Below, piece by piece: positions 27,413 through 35,337 of a stretch of 64,000 bases of DNA (its first letter is position 1; every line of letters begins with the position of its first letter). A model generated the notes under the pieces. It worked only from the letters and a program-made list of their open reading frames with translations, did no database searches and was not told the DNA's origin. This stretch comes from Terribacillus halophilus (lineage in GTDB: Bacteria; Bacillota; Bacilli; Bacillales; Amphibacillaceae). The DNA lies in the NCBI RefSeq assembly GCF_900101385.1, contig NZ_FMZB01000003.1, forward strand, positions 343,830 through 407,829, given 5' to 3'. Position numbers and translations under genes: made by a program.

Positions 27413-28573
27413 ATGGAACAGCTTATCAATTCGCATGTTAAAAACATACAAATCTCCGGTATTCGCCGTTTTTACAACCTGGTAGCAGATAAAAAGGATA
27501 TAATCAGCCTGACAATCGGTCAGCCAGACTTCCCCACCCCGCTTCATGTCAAAGAAGCCGGCATGGAAGCAATTCGCTCAAATCAAACGACATACACGCC
27601 AAATGCTGGACTGCTCACTTTACGCAGTGCAATCCGTGATTTTTACTTAAAATATGCTCCCGCCTACCGAGCAGAGGATGAAATCATCGTCACTGTCGGC
27701 GCATCGCAAGCAATTGATATTACACTGCGAACTATCCTGCAACCTGCCGATGAAGTGATTTTACCAGGTCCAGTTTATCCAGGCTATGAACCGCTTATTT
27801 CACTGGCAGGGGGAATTCCCGTTCTAGCAGATACTGCTTCGAATGGATTCAAACTGACAAAATCCATCTTGGAACAATATATTACGCCGAAAACAAAGTG
27901 CATCATCCTACCATACCCATCCAACCCGACCGGCGTGACACTTACATATGATGAATTGAAGGAAATTGCCGACTTTTTGGCTGAAAAGGATATTTTCATC
28001 CTCTCTGATGAGATTTACAGTGAGCTAACTTATGATGAAGGCCACGTCTCGATTGCCAGCTTCCCACAAGTAAGGGAAAAGACGATAATCATTAACGGGC
28101 TAAGTAAATCCCATTCCATGACAGGCTGGCGAATCGGCTTTACATTGGCACCTGCATGGCTGAGTGCTCACATGCTCAAAGTACATCAATATAACGCTAC
28201 TTGTGCCACTTCCATTAGCCAGTTTGCTGCAATCGAAGCATTGACAAACGGACTGGAAGACCCCGTCGACATGCGCGAAGCATATCGGATAAGGAGGGAT
28301 TACTGTCTGGAACGCCTCGCGAAAATGGGACTCACTGTCGAGAAACCAAATGGAGCGTTCTATATATTTCCGAAGTTCCCAATCAAGAAGATGACATCAT
28401 TGGAGCTAGGTTTGGCACTGGTAGATGAAGTTGGTCTTGCAATTGTACCTGGAGATGCATTTTCTGAATATGGAGAAGGATACATGCGGATATCCTACGC
28501 ATACAGTATGGAGCAGCTGGAAAAAGGAATGGAAAGACTGGAAAGCTTCCTTGATTCCCATACTTTAACATAA
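27413..28573 (+). CDS. patA: N-acetyl-LL-diaminopimelate aminotransferase
   Basis: PLP-dependent class I/II aminotransferase (PatA) that makes N-acetyldiaminopimelate, linking DapH and DapL, both in this window. Key sites: SLTIGQPDFPTP, YPSNPTGV, the Asp/Tyr pair in LSDEIYSELTY and the PLP Lys in INGLSKSHSMTGWRIGF. Start at 27413 (MEQLINSHVKNIQISG) follows TGGAGG; 386 residues. In B. subtilis patA lies in the same chromosomal region. Related aromatic aminotransferases share the motifs. Confidence 0.9.
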   Translation: MEQLINSHVKNIQISGIRRFYNLVADKKDIISLTIGQPDFPTPLHVKEAGMEAIRSNQTTYTPNAGLLTLRSAIRDFYLKYAPAYRAEDEIIVTVGASQAIDITLRTILQPADEVILPGPVYPGYEPLISLAGGIPVLADTASNGFKLTKSILEQYITPKTKCIILPYPSNPTGVTLTYDELKEIADFLAEKDIFILSDEIYSELTYDEGHVSIASFPQVREKTIIINGLSKSHSMTGWRIGFTLAPAWLSAHMLKVHQYNATCATSISQFAAIEALTNGLEDPVDMREAYRIRRDYCLERLAKMGLTVEKPNGAFYIFPKFPIKKMTSLELGLALVDEVGLAIVPGDAFSEYGEGYMRISYAYSMEQLEKGMERLESFLDSHTLT

Positions 28574-28574
28574 T

Positions 28575-28606
28575 AAAAAGGACAGGTCGGGGCGCCTGTC
28601 CTTTTT
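28575..28606. terminator. Bidirectional terminator patA / Spo0E-like
   Basis: A perfect 12-bp stem (28575-28586 with 28595-28606) with A- and T-rich flanks, between convergent genes. Confidence 0.9.
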
Positions 28607-28811
28607 ATATCTTTCTTTTTGCTTCATATAAGTTCAACAGCTTGTCCAATTCCTGGCTCTTCGCTATCGATTCACTGCTTGTGAAACCTTTTTCAAATGC
28701 TACTTCTGCCATCTGCTCACGCAGTACTTCAATCTGCTGCGTCAGCCTATTTAAGTTGATTAGTTTATTGGAGTGCTGCAAGCAATATCTGGCGTGTTCA
28801 GGCAATATCAT
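28605..28811 (-). CDS. Spo0E-like aspartyl-phosphate phosphatase
   Basis: A 68-residue two-helix protein with the family signature SQELDKLLNLYE and the preceding TSSESIAK turn. Such proteins dephosphorylate Spo0A-P and delay sporulation. I chose ATG 28811 (MILPEHARYC), preceded by GGTGATC; a start at 28853 adds 14 residues but has no ribosome site. The N-terminal Cys-containing stretch is longer than in the smallest members. It ends inside the shared terminator. Confidence 0.8.
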   Translation of the reverse strand: MILPEHARYCLQHSNKLINLNRLTQQIEVLREQMAEVAFEKGFTSSESIAKSQELDKLLNLYEAKRKI

Positions 28812-29074
28812 TTGATCACCATTATTCCTTCTATAGTTACAAATCTTTTCCATTACTTATCATGCCAAAAGATCGAAAGAAAGTAAAGTTTATCAAGCAC
28901 TTTTCACACTTTTTACATACATACCTGACAGTCTTCCTCCTTCTCTCCTACCATTCGTCAATAGACGACAAAGCAATTTACTTCTATTTTCTCAGGTACA
29001 AGCAGTCAATTTGTCACAGAGCAGATCTCTTCGGTACGTAACGAAATCATATTTAAAAATGGGCAAACGACCAT

Positions 29075-29102
29075 ACGCCTTCATCCACTGTGCCATATAG
29101 TA
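29075..29102 (+). promoter_or_regulatory. Sigma-K-type promoter of yjcZ-like gene
   Basis: AC (29075-29076), 17 bases, then CATATAGTA (29094-29102): a full match to the mother-cell sigma-K pattern AC-N16/17-CATANNNTA. It lies about 30 bases before the ATG. Confidence 0.65.
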
Positions 29103-29130
29103 AGGTGTAAGCTTTAGGAGGTGAAACAGA

Positions 29131-29277
29131 ATGGGTTACGGATACGGTGGCTTCGGCGGTTTCGGCGGAGGATGCGAAGGCGGCGGCTACAACGGTGGCG
29201 GCTACGGCAACGGCTTTGCTTTGATCGTTGTACTTTTCATCTTGTTGATTATTGTTGGTGCAGCATTTTACTGCTAA
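29131..29277 (+). CDS. YjcZ-family sporulation protein (48 residues)
   Basis: Begins MGYGYGGFGGFGGG, a Gly/Tyr-rich head, and ends in one hydrophobic helix FALIVVLFILLIIVGAAFY with a terminal Cys. This head-plus-helix layout and length are typical of YjcZ family proteins found in spores of Bacillales. TAGGAGGTG lies nine bases upstream, and a sigma-K-type promoter and its own terminator frame it as a single-gene transcript. Confidence 0.85.
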   Translation: MGYGYGGFGGFGGGCEGGGYNGGGYGNGFALIVVLFILLIIVGAAFYC

Positions 29278-29288
29278 TACCCAATCAA

Positions 29289-29319
29289 AAAGACGGCATC
29301 TTAAAAGGATGCCGTCTTT
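29289..29319. terminator. Bidirectional terminator yjcZ-like / ktrD
   Basis: A perfect 12-bp stem (29289-29300 with 29308-29319) between convergent genes. Confidence 0.85.
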
Positions 29320-29321
29320 GT

Positions 29322-30686
29322 TTATCCGATGATGATCCGTTCCTTCGGATAATGGAAGTTAGCCGCTTGTGATTTCCGATGCAGCGAATACAGGAATGTT
29401 AAGATACCGACGCGTCCCAAGAACATGAGCAGCATCAGGACAATCTTGCTGGCATCACTCAATTCAGCTGTGATCCCTAGGCTTAAGCCAACTGTACCAA
29501 ACGCACTGCATACTTCGAATAACACTTCGGTGAGAGAGAAAGGTTCAATCGAAGTCAGGATGACAGCAGATATGAATACCAGAATCATTCCAAAGATCGT
29601 TACATTGATTGCTTTGAATAAATCTTCCGGGTGGATTTCCCGTCGAAGAACCGTTATTTGCTTATTCCCTCTGGCAAAGTGGTAAAGTGCAATGACAACC
29701 AATGCCAAGGTGGTGGTCCGTATACCACCTCCAGCGCTGCTTGGTGAAGCACCGACGAACATCAGCGCCGACATGAACAATTGATTTTGTTCAGTCAGGC
29801 TCGCAATATCCATTGTTGCAAGTCCCCCACTTCGGGTAGTAACTGATTGGAACAGCGAGTAAAACAGCGTCTCATGCCAAGATTTCCCGACAAAGAAATT
29901 CCTTGAGTCAAGCAGTGCAATAATGATGGTACCAGCAACAATAAGCACCAGGAAAGTGATCGTGGTCAGCTTTGTGAATAAGGAAAAGCGGATAAAGCTA
30001 CGCTCTTCTTTGGATGCAAACATGTAATGCTTCACTTCAATCAGAACCGGGAAGCCGATTGCCCCAAGAATGATTAGCAGCATATGTACAAACTGTACGA
30101 AATAATCATGCTGAAAAGGGATAAGTGATTGCCCCGTTATATCGAAGCCTCCATTTGTCGTTGCGCTGATAGAGGCAAATAAGCCTTGAAAATATGCTTC
30201 ACCTGCTGTAGGAAAATATTGCAAATAATAAGTGCCTAAGACAAGGAAACCGATCAATTCTATTGAGAGAACAACCACCAAAATCTGCCGTATGAGATTG
30301 ACAGCTCCACGAAACGACATTTGGTTCTGATCAGCCATGATGAGACGCCGTTCCTTCAAGCCGATTTTCTTCCCGAACAACAGCCAGACGAAGGTTCCTA
30401 AGGTCATGACACCTATTCCTCCAAGCTGCATCGTGAATGCAATCAGTACGATTCCAGTAGTGTTGAAATATTCCTGAATCGGAACAGAAGCAAGTCCTGT
30501 CACGCTAATCGCACTGACAGCTGTAAAAAGTACATCCACGAAGGAGATATCCATTCCTTCTTTATGTGCCACTGGCAAAGCCAATAGACAGGTAGAGATA
30601 ATAACTGCTACCAAATAAAATAAAATGATCAATCTGGTTGGCGAAATATTATTGAGCCACCGCCAACGCGGGTCATAGGTACGCAT
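29322..30686 (-). CDS. ktrD: Ktr potassium transporter membrane subunit
   Basis: Na+-coupled K+ channel-like transporter of the KtrB/KtrD family with four M1-P-M2 repeats; the selectivity-filter segments are AISVTGLAS, SATTNGGFDITG, SVTTRSGGLATMD and SAFGTVGLSLG, each with the central Gly. 454 residues from ATG 30686, which has AAGGAG properly spaced; an upstream Met does not. No ktrA/C gene is adjacent; the RCK subunit KtrC is encoded at 11879-12541, as in the split KtrC/KtrD system of B. subtilis. Confidence 0.92.
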   Translation of the reverse strand: MRTYDPRWRWLNNISPTRLIILFYLVAVIISTCLLALPVAHKEGMDISFVDVLFTAVSAISVTGLASVPIQEYFNTTGIVLIAFTMQLGGIGVMTLGTFVWLLFGKKIGLKERRLIMADQNQMSFRGAVNLIRQILVVVLSIELIGFLVLGTYYLQYFPTAGEAYFQGLFASISATTNGGFDITGQSLIPFQHDYFVQFVHMLLIILGAIGFPVLIEVKHYMFASKEERSFIRFSLFTKLTTITFLVLIVAGTIIIALLDSRNFFVGKSWHETLFYSLFQSVTTRSGGLATMDIASLTEQNQLFMSALMFVGASPSSAGGGIRTTTLALVVIALYHFARGNKQITVLRREIHPEDLFKAINVTIFGMILVFISAVILTSIEPFSLTEVLFEVCSAFGTVGLSLGITAELSDASKIVLMLLMFLGRVGILTFLYSLHRKSQAANFHYPKERIIIG

Positions 30687-30767
30687 AATGGACTCCTTCA
30701 TTGCTTGTTTCAAACGTAATCAATTATAACAGGAATATAGAAGAATAGCTCGCTTTTTCAGGGCTGG

Positions 30768-31178
30768 TCACTCAGCTGAACCGAATCTGCTAGAGAGGAT
30801 TTCGTCCTCCCCTAGCCCATCCTTGCGCAATTTACTGATTGAAGTGAGCAAATCCAGCCTATCTTCCCTTGCAAGGCTGCCCTTCATGATTACATTTCCT
30901 TCTTCCTCTAGATCATTGACTTCCTGCACTTGAATAACGAACAATGCAGGACGATTCTCTGGTTTTGTGATCCTTACTTCAGCAAGCTGCACTTTGCGGT
31001 TCTCGGATAATGTCTGAACATAATCCAAATCTGTTTTGCCTAAGACAGCCTCGAGTACCCACTCATTATCTTCTTCTTTATTGATGATTAAGCCCTCTGT
31101 CAGTTTCATTTCTTTCCCTTGCGCCGATCCTTGATCTGTCGGGTACAAGGTTAGTTCCACCAGTTTGAATGTTTTCAC
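30768..31178 (-). CDS. YwpF-like protein
   Basis: A 136-residue cytosolic protein starting MKTFKLVELTLYP with later YVQTLSENRKVQLAEVRITK and an acidic C-terminal half; this resembles the YwpF family of unknown function in bacilli. The GTG start at 31178 is preceded by AAGGAGTG, whereas the ATG nine codons earlier is not. It lies about 80 bases upstream of ktrD on the same strand without an evident terminator between, so the two may be co-transcribed. Confidence 0.7.
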   Translation of the reverse strand: MKTFKLVELTLYPTDQGSAQGKEMKLTEGLIINKEEDNEWVLEAVLGKTDLDYVQTLSENRKVQLAEVRITKPENRPALFVIQVQEVNDLEEEGNVIMKGSLAREDRLDLLTSISKLRKDGLGEDEILSSRFGSAE

Positions 31179-31396
31179 AGCTTCCACTCCTTCTAATGTA
31201 TCCAATTATATCTTTTTCTCTATCTTATCAGAACTAATCCTTTTCGTATGTATCGGAATAAGGATGTTTCCTATGGATAGCGCAGGGGTACAGAGCTAGG
31301 ATAATGTCAGGAAGGATGATACGATGCGAAATATGGGCCTATCCGACAGCAGAAAGTGACACCCCGAGCATGCTCCTGTCAGTACTAATACGTAAA

Positions 31397-31419
31397 AAAA
31401 CCGCCAGACTGGCGGTTTT
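31397..31419 (-). terminator. Terminator of the methyltransferase-like gene
   Basis: A perfect 10-bp stem (31397-31406 with 31410-31419), three-base loop, T-run on the minus strand. Confidence 0.8.
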
Positions 31420-31910
31420 CATGCTTTATATGCTTTTACATAATATACTTCCTCATTCAACTCTCCTGATGTTACTTCAAAACCTGCCTGCGTTAGTTTA
31501 TCTGTAAGCAGGTCGGCACTGTGATCTTTGCTGAAACCAAGTGCAACGACAATACCTTTTTCGATGGTGACTCTGTATATTTCCTGGGCAGCTAACTCAA
31601 GATCATCTGTATTGTCCAGAACAAACGCTGCCAGTCCGCGCTGGAAGGAGGCATCCGGAAAATTCAGTCTGCCCTCTCCGCTCGGCATCCGGTCGATATT
31701 CGACAGTGCCTCTTCTTCTGCTCGAAGTGCTAACTCTTCCAATAAAGCTTCATCTTTTTCAAGAGCAGTGACACGATCCTTCGTCTTATGGGCAATCGGT
31801 ATAACCAAATCACCATTGCCAGCTCCAATGACTATCACTTTTTCTCCGCCCTCTATTTCCAGCAACTCCAGCACCTGTGCTGCAGCAACTACTGTTGTCT
31901 TATTTACCAT
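31419..31910 (-). CDS. Class I SAM-dependent methyltransferase-like protein
   Basis: A 163-residue single-domain protein with motif I VIVIGAGNGDLVIPIA (about 24-39), an acidic residue at the end of the next strand (VTALEKDEALL) and ERVT/LAAFVLDN-type later motifs, as in small SAM methyltransferases. Substrate unknown. It stands alone with its own terminator. A catalytically idle homologue cannot be excluded since no substrate motif is recognised. Confidence 0.7.
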   Translation of the reverse strand: MVNKTTVVAAAQVLELLEIEGGEKVIVIGAGNGDLVIPIAHKTKDRVTALEKDEALLEELALRAEEEALSNIDRMPSGEGRLNFPDASFQRGLAAFVLDNTDDLELAAQEIYRVTIEKGIVVALGFSKDHSADLLTDKLTQAGFEVTSGELNEEVYYVKAYKA

Positions 31911-32022
31911 ACAGCTCTCTCCTTTTGCAATCGATTAGTTCTGTATTGCCCTAACAAAACGAAGCTAAACGTATCTCCCTTAGCTTTCACGGATTCATCT
32001 TTTCTATCCTAAATCAAAAAAA

Positions 32023-32046
32023 GACAGCTGGTACGTTCCAGCTGTC
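32023..32046 (-). terminator. Terminator after the broken small gene
   Basis: A perfect nine-bp stem (32023-32031 with 32038-32046) followed by seven Ts on the minus strand. It lies just after the original stop codon of the pseudogene at 32050. Confidence 0.8.
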
Positions 32047-32049
32047 AGA

Positions 32050-32399
32050 TCAACTCGTATATTTATCTTTTTGTACTTTGCGATCGATGAAGAAACACAA
32101 ATTGCCTTTCTTGGGAAAACGGTCGAATTCTTCATTTGCAGAAATCTACTCCAGTACGATATCCCAATAGCGCAACAAGTCATGGCAGCTTTTTAAGAAG
32201 AGTTGCCGATCACCACTGTATATTTCAGCTAAATTAGAATCAGTCGTCTTGAACGAAAATCTTGGCAGCATATTCTTCGTATGTTTATTTACATAGTTAA
32301 TGACAGTCAAATAAATCTCATACTCGATACCCTTCAACCTGGCGACTTGACATAAACATTTTTTGTCTTTACATGATCAAGATCTATGATATCAGCCAT
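32050..32399 (-). pseudogene. Broken gene for a small unknown protein (frameshift plus stop)
   Basis: A strong TAGGAGG site precedes ATG 32399, which reads MADIIDLDHVKTKNVYVK and then stops after three codons. Shifting by one base restores a frame ARLKGIEYEIYLTVINYVN that continues to a TAG at 32146-32148; after this codon the same frame goes on with ISANEEFDRFPKKGNLCFF to a TGA at 32050, right before a terminator. One lost base and one nonsense change would explain a former protein of about 117 residues. The family is not recognised. Confidence 0.6.
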
Positions 32400-32516
32400 A
32401 TCGTTTCCTCCTAAGCAGGTTTGGAAACAACGATTTTCATACAGTTTATCATAACCTATCCTCTCTATGTCTAAAGAGCACACGAAGTTGAATATTTTCA
32501 TCTATATAGAGGGATT

Positions 32517-32541
32517 GTTTCGTTTTTTGTCGAGCGGGTAG
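32517..32541 (+). promoter_or_regulatory. Sigma-B-type promoter of the YflT-like gene
   Basis: GTTTCG (32517-32522), 13 bases, GGGTAG (32536-32541), matching the general-stress pattern GTTTNN-N12-15-GGGWAN. It is placed correctly for the gene starting at 32580. Confidence 0.65.
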
Positions 32542-32579
32542 ATAATTAATACACGCTAGAAATTAAAGGAGAGATAAAT

Positions 32580-32930
32580 ATGAAACCATATCTAAAAGAG
32601 TACACAAACGACGAAAAGCTTCAGGAAGACATTCAGCAGCTGAGTACCAAAGGGGTAAATAAAGACAATATTTATATCTTGTCACATGATGATGACAGAA
32701 CAAAACGTGTCTCCAGCAAAGTGGATGCCAATACAATCGGGTTATCTGAGATGGGAGCCAAAAGTGCAGTAGGAAGCATGTTCAGTAAACCTGGTGATGA
32801 GCTTCGTACGAAATTACAGGAAATCGGCTTCTCCAAAGAAGAATCGGAGGATTTCGAAGAGGATTTGGATGAAGGGAAAATCTTCTTGATTGTAACCGAA
32901 ACGGAAAATGTAGAAGGCTTGCTTATTTAA
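32580..32930 (+). CDS. General stress protein, YflT domain
   Basis: A 116-residue protein whose N-terminal half (KEYTNDEKLQEDIQQL, GVNKDNIYILSHDDDRT) is the YflT/general stress 17M domain, with an acidic C-terminal part EESEDFEEDLDEGKIFLIV. AAAGGAG precedes the ATG. The sigma-B-type promoter upstream supports a stress role. Molecular function is unknown. Confidence 0.85.
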   Translation: MKPYLKEYTNDEKLQEDIQQLSTKGVNKDNIYILSHDDDRTKRVSSKVDANTIGLSEMGAKSAVGSMFSKPGDELRTKLQEIGFSKEESEDFEEDLDEGKIFLIVTETENVEGLLI

Positions 32931-32934
32931 ATGA

Positions 32935-32964
32935 AAAGGCACTGCTCCGATGAGCAGTGCCTTT
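32935..32964. terminator. Bidirectional terminator YflT-like / thiT
   Basis: A perfect 13-bp stem (32935-32947 with 32952-32964) between convergent genes. Confidence 0.85.
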
Positions 32965-32967
32965 ACC

Positions 32968-33534
32968 TTATTTCTTCGGTAAAATGAATTTCGGCTGAGC
33001 CAAAACCAGAATGAGAATGACTATGATGCTGGCGATGAAACTCGGCAGCAAGTAGGAGCCATTATATATAAGTGAGTATGCCCATACCGTCTGCCCGGGA
33101 GCGGCCGCTGATCCGAAAAATACCATACCGCCTACAAAATGTGATGCGAATCGTCCGATACTTCCAATCAATGTTCCTATGATCAAAAATCCGACAAGCT
33201 TAGTTCGGTTATTCTCTTTTGCAGCTTTACGAGCTGATCCAGCTGTTACAGCTGCCAGTCCAACTAAAGTGAAGGCTAAAGGATAATCCAAGAAACCTTG
33301 GACAACATGTATTATATAAGGATTAGTGACTAATTGCAGCAACCCGACAACCAACCCTGTTGTAAGTCCGCCCTTCCAGCCCCAGCGAAACGCCATCAGA
33401 AATATCGGAACCATCTGTAAGGAGATACTGCCTCCCTGCGCCCATGCTTTAAATGAAAATAAGTCCAGTACGAATGCGAGAGCGGCGAATATCGCCACCT
33501 CCACTAAAAATAAAACCTTGCTTCTTGATTGCAT
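32968..33534 (-). CDS. thiT: Thiamine transporter substrate-binding (S) component of ECF transporter
   Basis: A 188-residue integral membrane protein of six helices in the ThiT (YuaJ) family, which binds thiamine and uses a shared ECF energising module encoded elsewhere. Visible family features: KAWAQGGSISLQMVPIFLMA and FRWGWKGGLTTG near helix 2-3, the Trp-rich thiamine site, and the GRFASHFVGG segment. A TPP riboswitch upstream confirms thiamine-related function. Confidence 0.92.
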   Translation of the reverse strand: MQSRSKVLFLVEVAIFAALAFVLDLFSFKAWAQGGSISLQMVPIFLMAFRWGWKGGLTTGLVVGLLQLVTNPYIIHVVQGFLDYPLAFTLVGLAAVTAGSARKAAKENNRTKLVGFLIIGTLIGSIGRFASHFVGGMVFFGSAAAPGQTVWAYSLIYNGSYLLPSFIASIIVILILVLAQPKFILPKK

Positions 33535-33563
33535 ATTGCTTCTCCCCTAATAAAAGAATGCAA

Positions 33564-33612
33564 CAAAAAACAATGCCGCAGAGAATCCTTCCGATGGCCC
33601 CAATGCGCATTG
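33564..33612 (-). terminator. Candidate riboswitch-controlled terminator of thiT
   Basis: On the minus strand CAATGC in 33612-33601 can pair with GCATTG in 33576-33571, followed by TTTTTTG. It lies after the aptamer and before the thiT ribosome site, where the expression platform should be. The loop is long, so the exact fold is uncertain. Confidence 0.5.
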
Positions 33613-33628
33613 TTTCCCCATCAAAGAA

Positions 33629-33716
33629 GCTACATCCCTACGCGAGTGCTAACTCACAGGTTCGAAGGGTCTGGATCGAATGTCCATCTCAGCCGGAATG
33701 GCTCCCCCTGCAGGCT
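33629..33716 (-). ncRNA. TPP riboswitch (THI-box) controlling thiT
   Basis: On the minus strand the conserved elements appear in order: GGGGGAGCC, GCTGAGAT, GACCCTTCGAACCTG, GTTAGCACTCGCGTAGGGA, with flanking GCCTGCA and TGTAGC able to form P1. This is the complete THI-box aptamer. Binding of thiamine diphosphate is expected to switch off thiT. Confidence 0.95.
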
Positions 33717-33749
33717 TTTTTGTACCGATTTGTTTTCTGTTGTCCATCC

Positions 33750-33778
33750 ATTATATAGAAAAATGACAGCGCTAGCAA
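33750..33778 (-). promoter_or_regulatory. Sigma-A promoter of the riboswitch-thiT transcript
   Basis: On the minus strand TTGCTA (33778-33773), 17 bases, TATAAT (33755-33750), about 35 bases before the aptamer. Confidence 0.7.
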
Positions 33779-33865
33779 CAATTATTAAAATTTCCTATAG
33801 ATGAAATATAATCCAAGTGCTAATTTTAGCAATTTTATTACTTTTACTTCATCTAACGAAATTGT

Positions 33866-33895
33866 TTGAATTCGAGAAAAAATATGACGTATAAT
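33866..33895 (+). promoter_or_regulatory. Sigma-A promoter of the POT transporter gene
   Basis: TTGAAT (33866-33871), 18 bases, TATAAT (33890-33895); the ATG follows 33 bases later behind GGGAGG. Confidence 0.65.
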
Positions 33896-33927
33896 GGACA
33901 CTGTTCTTTAAAAAGGGAGGATTAAAA

Positions 33928-35301
33928 ATGGATACACCGGCTACAATCCCACAAGGGAAGAAGCATCCAAAGGGATTGTATCTTCTCTTCTTCACGGAAA
34001 TGTGGGAAAGATATAGCTATTACGGTATGCGTGCTGTCCTAATGCTTTACTTGACTGCTGCAGCGATAAGCGGCGGTTTGGGTATGGACACGCAACAAGC
34101 TGCATTAGTTTACAGCCTCTATACAGGAATTATCTACTTCACGCCTATTATCGGCGGTTACTTGACTGACAAGTTTATGGGGCTACGCACTGCTATTACA
34201 ATTGGCGGTGTAACAATGGCGGTCGGAGATTTCACAATATTCCTATTCAACAACCAGTGGGGATTATACATCGGCATGCTGTTACTTATCATCGGAAACG
34301 GCTTTTTCAAACCGAATATCTCAACACATGTTGGTGAGCTGTATCACCCGATGGATAAACGTAAAGATGCCGCATTCACCATCTTCTATATGGGTATCAA
34401 TATCGGAGCGTTCTTCTCTCCATTAGTTGCTGGATTCCTTGCAGAAGATTTATTCCATACAACTGATGCTGCTGGAATCGAACACTTTGGTTTCAAGTGG
34501 GCATTCTTGGCATCTTCCATCGGTATGATTATTGGTCAGTTGATCTTCAGTACGTTGGGTAAGCGCTATTTGGGTGATATCGGTACAAAACCCGCTCGAA
34601 CTAATATTGCTGCGGAAGGTATCCCAACAAAAATGACTTCTGCTGACAAAAAGCGGACAGGTGCAGTACTGATACTAGCTGTATTTATCATTTTTTTCTG
34701 GGCAGGATTCGAACAAGCAGGTACTTCACTGACACTATATACAAGGGATTTCATTGATAGAAGTGTCGGCGGTTACACAATACCTGTTTCCTGGTTCCAG
34801 TCTGTCAACCCACTATTTATCGTGATCCTTGCACCTATCGTTTCTGCTATTTGGCTGAAATTAAGCAAATCAAAACGTGGAGATTTCCGGACAACAACAA
34901 AAATGTCCATGGGTATGATTCTATTAGGATTAGGATTTTTAATTTTAGTTCCAGCAGTACTTTACACAGGCAGTGATGAAGCTAATATTGTACACAGAGC
35001 TAATATTTTGTTCATCGTCTTTACTTACCTGTTCCATACATTAGGCGAACTTTGTCTGTCTCCAGTTGGACTATCAATGGTAAGCAGAGTGGCACCGGTT
35101 AAAATTGCCTCTCTTTTGATGGGTGTCTGGATGGCCGCAACTGGTATTGCCAGCCTGATAGCTGGAAAACTTGCTGGTCTAACAGCAACACTTGGTTATG
35201 TAGAGATATTCAGTATAATCGGTGCAGCAGCTATCATAGTAGGTCTGATACTGCTGACGGTTTCCAAAAAACTACAAACCATGCTGGACGCGAGAGACTA
35301 A
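33928..35301 (+). CDS. POT-family proton-dependent di-/tripeptide transporter
   Basis: A 457-residue transporter of the PTR2/POT group in the major facilitator superfamily, with 12-14 membrane helices. The family motif ExxERxxYY appears as EMWERYSYYG (about residues 24-33), followed by GGYLTDKFMGLR in loop 2-3 and the FKPNIS motif in helix 4. It imports small peptides with protons. Similar to DtpT and B. subtilis YclF. Own promoter and terminator make it a monocistronic unit. Confidence 0.93.
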   Translation: MDTPATIPQGKKHPKGLYLLFFTEMWERYSYYGMRAVLMLYLTAAAISGGLGMDTQQAALVYSLYTGIIYFTPIIGGYLTDKFMGLRTAITIGGVTMAVGDFTIFLFNNQWGLYIGMLLLIIGNGFFKPNISTHVGELYHPMDKRKDAAFTIFYMGINIGAFFSPLVAGFLAEDLFHTTDAAGIEHFGFKWAFLASSIGMIIGQLIFSTLGKRYLGDIGTKPARTNIAAEGIPTKMTSADKKRTGAVLILAVFIIFFWAGFEQAGTSLTLYTRDFIDRSVGGYTIPVSWFQSVNPLFIVILAPIVSAIWLKLSKSKRGDFRTTTKMSMGMILLGLGFLILVPAVLYTGSDEANIVHRANILFIVFTYLFHTLGELCLSPVGLSMVSRVAPVKIASLLMGVWMAATGIASLIAGKLAGLTATLGYVEIFSIIGAAAIIVGLILLTVSKKLQTMLDARD

Positions 35302-35308
35302 ATTTCAG

Positions 35309-35337
35309 AAACACAGTTCCTTTTCGGAGCTGTGTTT
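35309..35337. terminator. Bidirectional terminator POT gene / response regulator
   Basis: A 12-bp stem with one G-T pair (35309-35320 with 35326-35337) between convergent genes. Confidence 0.75.

Noticed and set aside
28854..29074. Gene search in the gap between the Spo0E-like gene and the sigma-K promoter
   Set aside because: No frame with ribosome site; only AT-rich sequence that probably holds the promoter of the Spo0E-like gene, which I could not place.
31304..31507. 67-residue plus-strand frame
   Set aside because: No ribosome site; overlaps the methyltransferase gene and its terminator. The stretch 31206-31396 otherwise shows nothing I can support.
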